Shown here piece after piece: positions 11,011-21,877 of a DNA stretch of 64,000 bases. The notes under the pieces were generated by a model. That model worked only from the letters and a program-made list of their open reading frames with translations. It was not told the DNA's origin and did not search any database. Made by a program: the position numbers and the translations under genes. The DNA is taken from positions 310,001 through 374,000 of the forward strand of contig NW_019173935.1 in the NCBI RefSeq assembly GCF_001642475.1, given 5' to 3'. The first letter of the stretch is position 1. Each line of letters opens with the position of its first letter. Source of the DNA: Fonsecaea monophora (Eukaryota > Ascomycota > Eurotiomycetes > Chaetothyriales > Herpotrichiellaceae).

Positions 11011-13986
11011 ATGGCAGATCCTCCGCGGAAGATGATTGAGGATGAGGACGAATTCCTTCGTGACGTGGCCGAATTCCATGAGAAGAGAGGGTGAGTCGGT
11101 ATTCGATGCGAGCACGAATCGACCACATTGCTGACAGTGCACGCGCTGCGGCGACAGTACACCCTTCGACCGTGAGGGCAAGGTTAGCGGCCGGCCGATC
11201 TCTCTGTTCAAGCTGTACAAACTGGTCATGGACAGAGGGGGCTATGACGCTTTGTCTGCTGAGCGAATGCAGTGGCGAACGCTCGTCAAGGAGTTTGGCT
11301 TTGGCAAGACCCATGAGGCAGTCATGACATTTCAACTCAAAACGGTATATTACAAGAATCTTGCGTGAGTGACACCAAATAAGACTGCACTTTCACGTCT
11401 TCCTTCTTCTCTGACATGAGTTTTTCTTTCAAAAGCGCCTACGAAATCGCTACATATTGGGGGGAGGAGCCGCCACCACGAGAAATCCTGGAAGATATTA
11501 GTGCAAAAGGAGGCGATCTGCGAACACGAACCCTTGCAAACTACCCTGTACCCAACTCTCGCGCTGCGATCGAGCCTGTCATGGCGGACAGCGGAGGACC
11601 AGATGTAGACTCTGGCGAAGATGAGAACCAGGTCACGCCCAAGCGTGAGAAGACTGAACCAGAAGAGCAAGGAAGCGCAAGCAGATATCCCACCCGTATG
11701 TTCTGACACCTACCCTGACACGATTCTGGCTACGTTAACATGATTCTCGCAGGTCAATTGAGACAAGACCCTAAACGCACTCAGCTTTTCCAGCCAGAGA
11801 TAGCACCTGCACGCAGTCGCACTCTCCGCGCAACAGACTCTCCCTCTGCTCCACCGCCCTCCTTACAACAGCCTTACACAAATACCTCGAATGACCCGCG
11901 CAACTCGAGCTTTGACTGGTTTGACAAATACGAGCCACGACAGCCTGTTGCGCTGACCCTTCGACAAGTCCACACTCCGGGGAATGATCCTTTATACTAT
12001 GCTCGCAAGGCGCATGCCAAAGCCGTCAACGCGCCACGAGTTCCCCCCGAGCCACAGCAATTCCTGAAATCATTCATCCCAGCAGGTTTGAATGGCCCAA
12101 ACATATACCTGAGGTGTCTCCATGGTTTGGAGTCAGGTCTCCGAGAAGAGCAGGACTTTGCCTTACACCACCTGGTCAAAGTGTCGTTTGAGCGGGGTGA
12201 CAAGTACAAATTCGAGGGATTTCCTCATCTTGCTGAGGCTCTACTGGAAAAGGCGCTGGAGATCACACAACTGATTTGTGGCGTCAGATGGGGAATAACT
12301 TACGAGGAAGATGATGAAGGTCAACCGCTCAATACGTTGAATGCGGCCTTCGGGACTTCAAACTTGCTCGAACGCATACAAGCTGTCCACCCCAAGGTCG
12401 TGGACAAAGATTTGGAGTCTGCCGAATTCTGCGAGAGATTGGACAAGTTAAAGGAGGCTGTACTCGTCCTCCGCAACATGGTGATCCTCGAAGAGAACGC
12501 TGTGTTCATCTCCAAGTTTCCCTTGTTCAGGGACTTCCTCACCATTGCCCTTTCACTCCCCAACCAACCTCGGATCATCGAGTACAAACAGTCGGTTCTC
12601 GAAGTTGCAGAGCAAGTGACCAGGTACTGGGAAATGAAACCCCAAGATCCGCTTTATATGTCACTCCTTCCATACCTCGAGTCCGATGACCGGAGTATGA
12701 TCATCTCCGCCTTGCGATCAATCAACAGAATCGGCCTCGAATTGGCCGATGCGCATCGCCTCACTGACGTGCCTCTATCGACGGTCGAACGTTTATTTTC
12801 ATTCACCCTGCTTGACGACAATGAGCTGCTGGAGAATACGCTTGATTTTCTCTACGAATATACGGCTATTCCAGAGAATAATACAGAAGTCCTCTCGAAC
12901 GCTTTCCATCTTCTACCAAACGTCATTGCTCGCCTTACGAGTCTTTTGCTCTACCAGTCCATCATACACGAAGAGAGCGTCGTGGCGAAACCAACCCCCA
13001 AAGCCGCGTCAGTTCCCGCGTCGATTCCCATCATTCCCCCTGAAGTGCACGCACATCTTCTGCAATTTGTCGAGCCTGAACGCTCATCAAGGTGGCTCCG
13101 GTGTTGCTTCGAGGAGTCTCCGACCGATGACATTACGCAAATCGCAATCTGGCAAGCATACCAGGCAAAATTCGCACAGAACAATCCTGTACCTGCGGCT
13201 GACTTCATCAAGAATGTGTCCAACACATTCGTCTCAGCACAGGCGCAAGTGATTAATGGTCCAACGCCCAGATTCATCATCAAGGGGATCAAGCCACGGA
13301 GGATTCTCGTCGATCTTCAAGGTCGACCACTGTTCAAATGTCTTTGGGATATGTCTCGTCCTGAGATGCAGGATCCAAGCGGCCGGGTCCATCCCCGAAA
13401 CATATGTCCTGTCTGGCATACAAGACGCGAAACTCTATGGAACCATGTTCTGACGGACCATTTGAGAATTGAAAAACTTCCCGATGGACGTTTCAAGGCG
13501 ATCGACGGTGAATGGGTCTGCCGTTGGGTACATTGCGGGCGCCAATCTGCAATAACCAAGAGCAACCAGCTTGGCCCTCATCTCCGTGTGCATCTCCCCT
13601 CAGCGGCTAGCGAGCAATCTAACATCATTCACGCGTTGGCGCAAGACGTAAAAGACTCGGACCCCGTCCAGATGAAGCACGAATGGCACTACACGGCAAT
13701 GGATCAGACCTTCCATCCTTGCGGCATACCCTGGATGAGTGTCATGGTTCTGCGGAATTTGGCGCGATATGCAAACAAGCATGGCCAGCCTTTTGAGAAG
13801 GACGGGGTTCAGCTTAACGAGAGGCTGTTTGGAGCTCATAAGTATGGACTCTTTCATGTGTTGAGCGTCAGTCGGACATTGCGGGATTATGTAAGTGACC
13901 TTCTGAGGATGATTGACGAGGGTCAGAAAAATGAGAAGAGAGGCCTGAAGAGGGACCACGATGATGAAAGTGAAAGTGAAGACTAG
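11011..13986 (+). CDS. RSC9: RSC chromatin-remodelling subunit, Rsc9/ARID2-like
   Basis: A DNA-binding subunit of the RSC/PBAF-type SWI/SNF remodelling complex. Exons 11011-11090, 11158-11364, 11436-11695 and 11753-13986 join to 926 residues. Residues about 10-100 form an ARID domain (FHEKRGTPFDREGK, then ISLFKLYKLVMDRGGYD, then the W and YY positions). A long helical-repeat region follows at about 220-530. Next comes an RFX-type winged-helix segment near 560-640 (LRCCFEESPTDDITQIAIWQ). Two Cys-His clusters at about 670-770 look like C2H2 fingers (CPVWHTRRETLWNHVLTDH and CRWVHCGRQ with LRVHLP). The ARID, repeat, RFX and zinc-finger order matches ARID2/Rsc9. The C-terminus is acidic (DDESESED). 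The start codon sits just ahead of the ARID domain. Confidence 0.9.
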
Positions 13987-15089
13987 ATGTGACGAAGATG
14001 GTGCCGATCTTTCTAAGCATGATTCGACTTGAGAGGAATATGGCAGACACATGTTCATGGCGAAGGCTGGTACAGGGAGGTCATGGTTATATCTCATTGT
14101 GGATTTGCTCCTATTACGACTGTTTGTTTGGCGCGATCTGGAAGGTATGAAGAGTCACACGGACAAAGGGGTCTTCGGTTGGCGCTCGGATGGCTGGATG
14201 CCCTTGAGGCTGGCTATGCAAATGTAGGGGGAACTTTTTCTTTTCACACCGAGAGCTTTTTTCGCTGCTCGGCCGGGATGATAGCAGTCATCTTCAAAGC
14301 CCGAGTCAGGGTCCCGGCAAAGCCAGGAAGGTATCAGGCGCATTAGTCGACTTGCGGAAGCATGGCCTGACTTGACGTTAAAAGGCAAGTGGTGGACTCG
14401 TGACGAGGCCCGCAAGGGATACAAGAAAAGGAAAAACAAGACAAAAACAAATCGGTCATTCCATCCAGACAGAGCTGGACAAGACGAGATCAGATTGTGG
14501 CGCAGGAATCAAAGAGTTTTGCCCTTGCAGTACTTCGACTTTCTTTACATTTCCATTTCCAAAAAATGCTAGTAGACTGCCTGACTGGCCTGGCTAACCG
14601 ACTCTTTTTTACTCCTGAAAACGACGATAAGACCGAAAGTGGAGCATCCATCACCTCATTCTCCTTACCATTCTGTGCTGTGTTCTAAAGTTCATATTTG
14701 TTTTCCCGCCCAAAAGACAGAAACTGGGGCATGGTCGTCACCAATGGGTCGTTTTCTTTTCTTTCGTGGGGTGGAGATAGAGATAAGCGGTGTATGAGTT
14801 TGCATTTCGAGGGATGGGCCAAGGCTGAGATGCCCCCTGAAACCGTGACATGATGGCTCTAGAGTAAAGATGATTGCGGTAGTTCAGAGTGTGCGTATTC
14901 CAAAGTGCATCTGGTGGACGATCAATCCGTGTGGCTTTCCAGTACCTTTGGGTGCATCCCACAAAGTCTACGGGATATGAATAGAAGCTGTAAAGACGGA
15001 CAAGAGTTAGTCACTGGTTTCCCGGTCAATGCCACAAAAAGAAATGAAGGCGCTTACCGTTCGTCACCTGCCGGGCAGATGAATGTTTT
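13987..15089. other. Intergenic stretch, nothing recognised
   Basis: About 1.1 kb between the converging RSC9-like and small disordered protein genes. Only short random frames are present; it probably holds the two 3' untranslated regions. Confidence 0.4.
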
Positions 15090-15533
15090 TCAAGAGGACA
15101 TCTTTTTGTCGGTGGAGCCAGAATTGTGTGGGTTCTTGTCCCCGTTGTGAGAAGCCCCTGACGCTGTTCTAGCCTGGTCGCCGCTGGCGGTTCCTTTCTT
15201 CCCGTCACCACCAGCATCGCTGCCCGCAGCACGTCCGCCATCTTTGTCTACACGGGTCCGAGGGCTGACTGAACGGATTTCGTTGGGAGCTGGTCTGCGT
15301 CTCTCGCCACTCCAGATGTTCTCGTCAAACACTGGAGGTTGACCACGGCTTGCCGTCAGCTCCCGCTGACTCCTCGCCTGTGCGTTGGGGGTGAATCGCC
15401 TGGCCTGCTTGGCCTCTTCCTCGGCGGTCTTGAATATTCGTTTGTGTTGGAGACTGCCGCGATCCAGTTCTCTCTGCTGAAAGAGAATCCTCATCCGATG
15501 GCGCCCGGCTTCCTGTTCCTTGTGGTGCTCCAT
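15090..15533 (-). CDS. Small, charged, disordered hypothetical protein
   Basis: The function is not recognised. The frame from the ATG at 15533 gives 147 residues. The first half looks helical, charged and rich in Gln and Arg (QQRELDRGSLQHKRIFKTAEEEAKQ is the most helical part). The second half is Gly, Ser, Asn and Lys rich and probably unfolded. The frame stays open upstream to a good 3' splice site at about 15740. A matching donor at 15791 suggests an intron in the leader. Upstream exon reading in this phase meets a TGA, so no earlier in-frame ATG is available. The leader would contain short upstream frames. Coding status rests on the long open frame and its ordered composition only. Confidence 0.45.
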   Translation of the reverse strand: MEHHKEQEAGRHRMRILFQQRELDRGSLQHKRIFKTAEEEAKQARRFTPNAQARSQRELTASRGQPPVFDENIWSGERRRPAPNEIRSVSPRTRVDKDGGRAAGSDAGGDGKKGTASGDQARTASGASHNGDKNPHNSGSTDKKMSS

Positions 15534-17092
15534 GTCGTTTTTGGGAAAAGCCGAGATGAACGGGATTTGAGTAGAGATCGGTAGGCTCTGAAAGTTTTCT
15601 GGTCGGCTGAACTTGAGTGTAGAGGCAAGTACTATCCCTGGAGCAGGATTTCCTAAGAGACAGCGCAAGGAGGTCTCTGTCGGCCTTGACAGGTCAAAGA
15701 AAGACGAGTTGTTTGTTCCATAAAGAGTGTTGTAATAGCCTGAAAGGACGATGAATATGAAGCAAGCGTAGATTGTGTGAGGGTGTGTCACCTGGGGATT
15801 CTCAACTCATCGCTGTCTAAACAAGGTCAGAAACCAATTTGCGGTATAAACAAACTGAGAGAACGAAGTGTGAGTCTTGTCTGCATCGAACCAGTTTGTC
15901 ACCTTTATCCAAGGTGCAAGCGGCACCTCTGTCGTTCTTGTGTTTCGAATCTTGTTGTGAAACTGTTCTGTTTGATATGATATATAGAGGCACATTTCTG
16001 CGTAGTGCTCTGCATTGCCTCTTGTGGTTTTATAGGGCGATTTCATTGTAGTCAATGTCAACCCTTCCACCTCATGTGGGAAATGAGGCTGAGAAGCAAG
16101 AGCATGTTGTTTGTGTCTTGTGCACTTCCGCCGTGGCCATGATGCCCATGGTGGAGATCTCCTCAGTGAGGATAGATAGGACCATCTCTCGCTTAGAGTG
16201 AAGTCTGGTAGAAGTCAAGGGCATCAAACATGTTGTGGCTCTTTAGAGAAGAGACGTGAGAAGCTCCGTGGCTGCTTTTAAGCCCCTGACTTTATTGTGA
16301 CGAAATTATTTTGTCTGACCGACGGGGTTTTCATTCTCTTGCCCACAACTGCGCAGCACCCAACATCCACTCACCTCTCCTTGTTGCACCAAGTTCAACA
16401 CCACCAACTCCTCCCTCCCCATGTATATCGGGGTTGTGACGTCCCGCAATCCTCCACGGACATCCACTGTCTTACTTCGAGAGCGCTCTCACGCTTCTAA
16501 ATTCGAGGGTCACAGTCTTCGATCGTCCTAATGCCATTCAGTAACAATATGCCACATGTCAAAGAGTTGTGACCATGCCAGACGTCGTGTCCTTCTCACT
16601 GCAATTTCGTCCCACTGAGTCCTGGAGAGAGCAGTATTCATGTGAAAGGCGGATGCCGAAGATAGCAAGGCAATTCCCCCAAGATGGCTGACAGAGCTTA
16701 TGTTTATAGGAACCACATCTACTTCAAAGTTGCGCTGGACTAAACAGCGATGCCGTTGCTTCATACCTCCACAAGCTTTGATAGTTATTCCTGTTGACAG
16801 TGAAACAACCATGAACCTGTGCGTGGGTGAATTTCCCAGCTAAAGAATCCGCCAACCGAGTCGTCTTCCGGTTCCCGCAACAACGAGGACGATTGCTTAC
16901 AATGTGCAGACGACGAAAGAGGTATAAGATGTCGCGATTATATTCTGTATCAAGTCAAGGAAACGTCATGACATAGTGTTTCCTTGTGAGGGTGAGCGAA
17001 AGCATCCGTCAAGGTCGGTGAAGCGTCGACAGGGCCAAACGACAGAGCGCCAGGTCTATCCCCAAACAATCTCGTGCCTCTTGCTCCATTCA
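15534..17092. other. Leader and promoter region of the small protein gene; otherwise nothing recognised
   Basis: About 1.5 kb upstream of the disordered-protein gene and downstream of the carbonic anhydrase. Bases 15740-15791 look like a leader intron on the minus strand (GTGACA donor, TTTCAG acceptor). The rest holds only short frames without known motifs. Confidence 0.4.
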
Positions 17093-17859
17093 TCAGTGGG
17101 CTGTCTTGCCGATATCCGCAATGATGTTTTTCGCCTCTCCGTTCAGTGTCTTGGACAGCTGCTCTTTGAGCAATTCAATTTGGCGAGGATCGCGTCCGTC
17201 CACCAACCCGCAGTCCACCTCTTCCACAGCCCCGTTGCCTTGATTGAAGATCCAACCAGTGATTGGAATTGAAGGCTTGATCAAGGGGTGACTTCTCAAA
17301 AATTGGACATCTTCTACTACACTTCGTTCCAACACTTGTCTTTCCGTCTCCCCCTCTTTCCACGAAAATGCATAGTAGGTCAAAGCCTCAGCCCATTGTT
17401 TTGATCCCTCGAGGAACGGCCCGTCTTTCATGGTTGGGTCGTTATTTATTATCATGGACCGGATAAAGTCATCGGAGCACCACAAAGCACCGCAATCTGG
17501 GTCGACATGAGCGAACCATGATCTAGACTGTACCAATGGGCACACATACCTGTGTGATGGATAACTTTCAACTCTTTGATATCACTCAGCACTTCGATAC
17601 TGGCGATTGTGCGAAGAACATCCATGGTTGCGGTTCTTCCACCTCCATTCCGAATCACAAAGGCCTCGTTTTCGCCCATGCGGAAAAACTGATCGGGACT
17701 GCTACGGGCATCGCAACAAGTGATGATGCCAACGCGTGATTTGGCCCCTACGATCATGTTCGGCTTCGAGAAGACATTTTCCATATAGTCTTCATTTGCG
17801 GCTTTGAAGTCGTATGGCCTGAAAGCCTGAAATTCTGGGTGACCGAGTCCTTTCGCCAT
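17093..17859 (-). CDS. Beta-class carbonic anhydrase
   Basis: A zinc enzyme that interconverts carbon dioxide and bicarbonate. Exons 17859-17550 and 17496-17093 join to 237 residues, within the family size. The zinc site is visible: the CxDxR motif is CCDAR at residues 48-52, and the HxxC motif is HTDC at 102-105, which straddles the 53-base intron (GTATGT donor). Both ligand motifs and the RNGGGR loop match fungal beta-carbonic anhydrases, including the DCGALW segment. No mitochondrial targeting signal is evident, so a cytosolic location is likely. It is a lone gene with no obvious functional link to its neighbours. Confidence 0.93.
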
Positions 17860-18529
17860 GTCGCCTGCGCTTCGGGAAGTCTTTCTCGCAACAGTTCCAG
17901 AACCCGATTCAAGTGGTGATGAGGGAAGTCACAGCAAGCTTCCTATATACCTTCGACTTTCGTTATGCGTATACAAATGAAGGCATTGCTTGGGATATGC
18001 GCGGCGTTCGCGGTAGCCGTTTCTGCACTTCGGAGTTGCGAGAAACCCCGTTTGCGGTCTTGAAGAGCCCCGACTTTATTCAGCGACGAACCTTCAAAGC
18101 CTTGATCCACCCAACCTCCCGCCTGTACTCTTTGTTATCAGTTGGCGAATGCCAGGGCCACAGGGTCTTAATTAGCGTTCAATGAAGATCGTCAGAATTC
18201 GACACATCGGAAGGACTTTGTCAGATCTTGTATTTCGCCGTGTGTGTGACGAGATGAACTGCGGCCGATAGTATGGATTTCAGCCGGTATGCTCCTCGGG
18301 CTTCCACGATGGCCGGTCTTTTTCAGTAACCTTCAAAATGCGATTGCGGTACCCGAATGTTGGATGGGCTCAAGAATGCAGGACATCATTTTCCTTTAAG
18401 AAAACCTGATTGTGATCGCTACTAGTTCGCGAGAAGAAACCCTTGAAATGGCTACTCCCCAAGGGACTATCAGATTATCGAGGAGATCTGGTTGATCTAA
18501 ATCCAAGCTATCACAGATGCTGACGTGTC
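17860..18529. other. Intergenic stretch upstream of the carbonic anhydrase
   Basis: About 670 bases that should hold the carbonic anhydrase promoter and the 3' end region of the first reductase. No coding frame is supported. Confidence 0.4.
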
Positions 18530-19427
18530 TTAAAACCAGTTCTTGTTCCCGTGGTGCGACATGAAAGCGCCCCCATCACCATTCTCAACACTCTTCGAAT
18601 CCACGACCTTGAGCACCTGCTCAACTGACTCAAGTGGAGTCATGGGGCCAGGAAAGTTTGGCGCTGCCTTCAGAAACTTCTGAACGAGCCCTTCCACACC
18701 AGGTGCTTGACAGAAGTCAGTAAAAGCCACCGAAAAAAGCTGGGAGAACAACTCACCCTTGGCTGCCGCCGTGTCCACCACCCCGGGAGAGATGGAAACA
18801 AACAAGATGCCATCTTCCTTGTATCGAGCACTGTACTTGGCAACAGCAATGTTGACTGCCGCTTTGCTCATACTGTAGGGAGCTGATTCCCAGACCCCAA
18901 GCTCATTGACAAAATCCAGGTCGGCCATGCCCGTGGTCAACGTCACTACTTTCTTGACACGGCCCTTTTTGATGAGGGGAAGGAAGGCATTGATTGTGTA
19001 GATGACTCCGACGACATTGGTTTCGAAGGCCGTCTTTATGTCCTCGTCTAATGGCGCCGGGTCATTCTCAAACTCGTCAAGAAATTTGCCGGTGGTAAGA
19101 TGGGACACATATGCCGCATTGTTGATCAGGTAGTCGAGGGAACCGCCGGTCAGGGTCTTGACAACATCTCGAGCAGCATTCAGCGATTGACGGTCCGTTA
19201 TATCAGCCTGGAGGATTGTGACGTTCTTCAAGCCATCTTGTTGGACCTTTTTGTCTGTCGCCACCTTGTCTCGGACTAGACCAACCACAATATTGTCTGG
19301 ATTCCGAGAGAGATATTGGATGAAGCCATACTGGTGCCTTGTCAGCATGTCGAGAGTTGATGTTGCAGCTCAAGGCCTTCCTTACTCCAATTCCCCGACT
19401 AGCTCCAGTCACAACATACGACGGCAT
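18530..19427 (-). CDS. Nor-1-like short-chain dehydrogenase/reductase
   Basis: An NAD(P)H-dependent carbonyl reductase of the C-factor/Nor-1 branch of the SDR superfamily; the substrate is unknown. Exons 19427-19386 and 19330-18530 join to 280 residues. The cofactor motif TGASRGIG is at 7-14, the NNAA strand near 84-87, and the catalytic YSMSK at 166-170. The serine position of the triad is occupied by Thr (TLTTGM near 145-149), which occurs in this branch. The single 55-base intron falls exactly after GIG. The plus-strand neighbour starting at 20013 has an intron at the same codon and a near-identical N-terminus, so the two are paralogues in divergent orientation. Confidence 0.88.
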
Positions 19428-20012
19428 TTTGCTGGATGGCGAGATTGCGCTTACCTGGAGATATGGATTATTGCTGGAAGAAAAGGGATTGTCAGCAGCA
19501 TATGTACGTCTTGTTCCTCGACAAATCCAACAACCAGCGCAATGAATTTGTCAGCGGAGCAATGAGGTCTTGGTTATAGGTATGCTTATGGAGATTTTTA
19601 GGTGGTATCGGATGTTTTATTTGGACTACCGTATGACCTTGCCTGGGAAAAGGAACATGTGAGAGGAACATATGGAATGATTGAGAACCATGTTGAGTGA
19701 CTTGCTAACGAATACGGGTTTAGGGTCATGGTCAAAAGAACGGACAATCGCGACATGGATGGGGCCCATCGGCTTTTCAAATGCCGTTTACGGTTTCTGG
19801 CGTTACCGACACGACGGAAGCACTTGTCTTGATGCACGTCAACGCTCCCTCATGCAGTATTAAGTGCCGATCTCCTGAGTGAGAAGATAGCGTCTTGGAA
19901 AAAGATTATGGAGAGGTTTGAAATCAATATTTCATGATCAACCGTTGCGGGCGTACTGCGAAGCTGTTCACCTCATCATCCAGTATAGGTGCAACGGCAG
20001 CTCCGAAGCAGG
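19428..20012. promoter_or_regulatory. Divergent promoter between the two Nor-1-like reductases
   Basis: A 585-base gap between divergent start codons of two paralogues. It should hold both promoters. No TATA box or palindrome stood out. Inverted duplication of one ancestral gene would produce this layout. Confidence 0.45.
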
Positions 20013-21128
20013 ATGCCTTGTTATGTGGTCACCGGTGCAGATCGAGGCATAGGGGTATGTATTGAAGTCAAAAATTCGATTCAATTCATTAACTGACAGC
20101 TGATTAGTACGAGTTTGTGCGCAAACTCTCCGAAGACCCGGCCAATGTCGTTGTCTCTTTGGTGCTTGCGAAGGAAGCGACAGAAGCGAGACTTGAGGAG
20201 CATAATATCAAAAACGTCCATGTCATCGAAGCCGACGTGACTGATCGGAGCGCTCTCCTAGTGTGTGGATTTCCCCTTGTGCACGAAGGAAGGCACTACA
20301 GGACTAATGACAGCCAGAAAGCAGCCGAAGAAACTGAAAAGATCACAGGCGGAAAAGGGGTGGACGTTTTCATAAATAACGCTGGTTTGGTAGCAAAGCC
20401 GACGGCCTTTCGAACCCTGGAAGACTAGTATGCTTGATCCCTCTGGTGATGGGTGAATTGTGAACTTAGATGTTGACCACAGCTATGACATGGTCGATGT
20501 GTTTGACAAGGACTTGTACGAATGCTTCAGCATCAACGCAGTTGGGACAATCAACGCAACTGCGGCATTCATTCCCCTGATACGAAAAGGCACTGTCAAG
20601 AAGGTGATTGCACTGACAAGCGGCATGGGCGATGTCGACTTTACCAACGAACTCGACATGGACATGGCCGTGCCTTACTCAATAAGTAAAGCCGCCATGA
20701 ACATGGTGATGGCCAAGTTCAGCGCCTCGTACAAGAAAGAAGGCATTCTGTTCATGGCGGTGAGCCCCGGTGCTGTTGACTCGGAAGACGACGGTCGCGG
20801 ATCCAACGCACCAGTCCAGGACATCGACGGGGACTTGTCACAAAGTCTTTACCCCGTGCGGCCGTGGCATAAACTCGGTTTGTTCTCTCTGCACCCCAAT
20901 CTGTCGTATTTCCAGAAGCTGATTGGGGAGTTACAGCGAGCGTTCCAGAGCTGCAAAAGCGCATGGAGCAGGGCTTGAAGTTTAACAGGTACGAGCAGTC
21001 TTATACGAAGCCGTTGAATACGCAAGAGTCTGTGGATTTCCTCCTGAAGGTTTTGAGTGAGAAGAGCATTGAGAATGGAGACGCCGGAGCATGTATTTCA
21101 CATCTGGGCACGAGGAGATGGCTTTAGG
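20013..21128 (+). CDS. Nor-1-like short-chain reductase paralogue, exon structure uncertain near the 3' end
   Basis: Second copy of the adjacent reductase. Clear exons are 20013-20054, 20108-20260, 20318-20427 and one starting at 20483. The cofactor motif is TGADRGIG and the catalytic motif YSISK, with the usual Ser present (LTSGMG). After SPGAVDS the frame continues into about 45 residues with no family resemblance. The expected C-terminal block (PELQKRMEQGLKF, then TQESVDFLLKVLSEKSIENGDAG) lies in another frame from about 20940 to the TAG at 21126-21128. An intron ending at the CAG near 20936 would restore it, but its donor (GTCGCG near 20796 or GTCTTT near 20843) is weak. Either the gene uses a poor donor, or it is a recent pseudogene. 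Confidence 0.7.
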
Positions 21129-21877
21129 AGCTTCTGAGAACATGTTGGAATGCCTGTACGGGGGATGGTGGTTTCATCCCTCTATAGATCTGGCAATGCT
21201 ACCAAGCCTGCCTGGTAACACAGCCGAGTAGCAATGCAAGTGTCTCTGTGCTCGTGTCTTCTCAAATTGGACCAAATAAGTCCACATCACGCTGATCAAA
21301 ACAACAACCTGCTCTCTTTCTCTTCTGTATATTGTCGATGTGGTGCATAGTGTCTCCAGGTTGCGACAGGTTAGCGTAATGCATCCTTGTATAGAGTGTG
21401 GTGGAGTGTGGGTGGAAAGGTGTTGATGACGATCCACAGACGGCCAAACTCACACCGACCTGGTGATCGCCAAACAAGTCATTGTGACCTGTATAGTCAG
21501 TGCAGTCAGTGTTATCAGTATCTCAGTGATCATGGGCTTTGGATGATAAATTGCATGATTACTCACTCACTCACTCATTGACTTCCTCACAACAACCCCA
21601 TCGACGGCGTTCACCAAAGCCGTGGCCAAGGTTCGCCCCAAAAACCGACGCTATTGCCGGATTCGCGGTTCCAGCCCGCTCGGCGGCCCTTCACAGAGGG
21701 AACTTCGTATCCTGTTGCGTGCAGGCCGGTGTCTTGGGAGGGACTGGAAAGCTATTCGTCGCATGATGGTCATGGATAAAACTGATAGGTTTTCGGAGGT
21801 TCTCTGCGCCACTTTTGCCAGTCACCAGGTGCGACTTTTGTTTTGAAAGGAAGGGACCACATTTTCGTGCTACAGCC
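21129..21877. other. Upstream region of the FAD monooxygenase gene
   Basis: About 750 bases without a supported gene. It includes a short ACTC microsatellite at 21561-21578. Part of it should be the monooxygenase promoter. Confidence 0.4.

Noticed and set aside
15090..15791. Full 233-codon reading of the disordered protein starting MTHPHT
   Set aside because: It starts with GTG, which is the donor of a likely leader intron, and its first 17 residues would be intron sequence.
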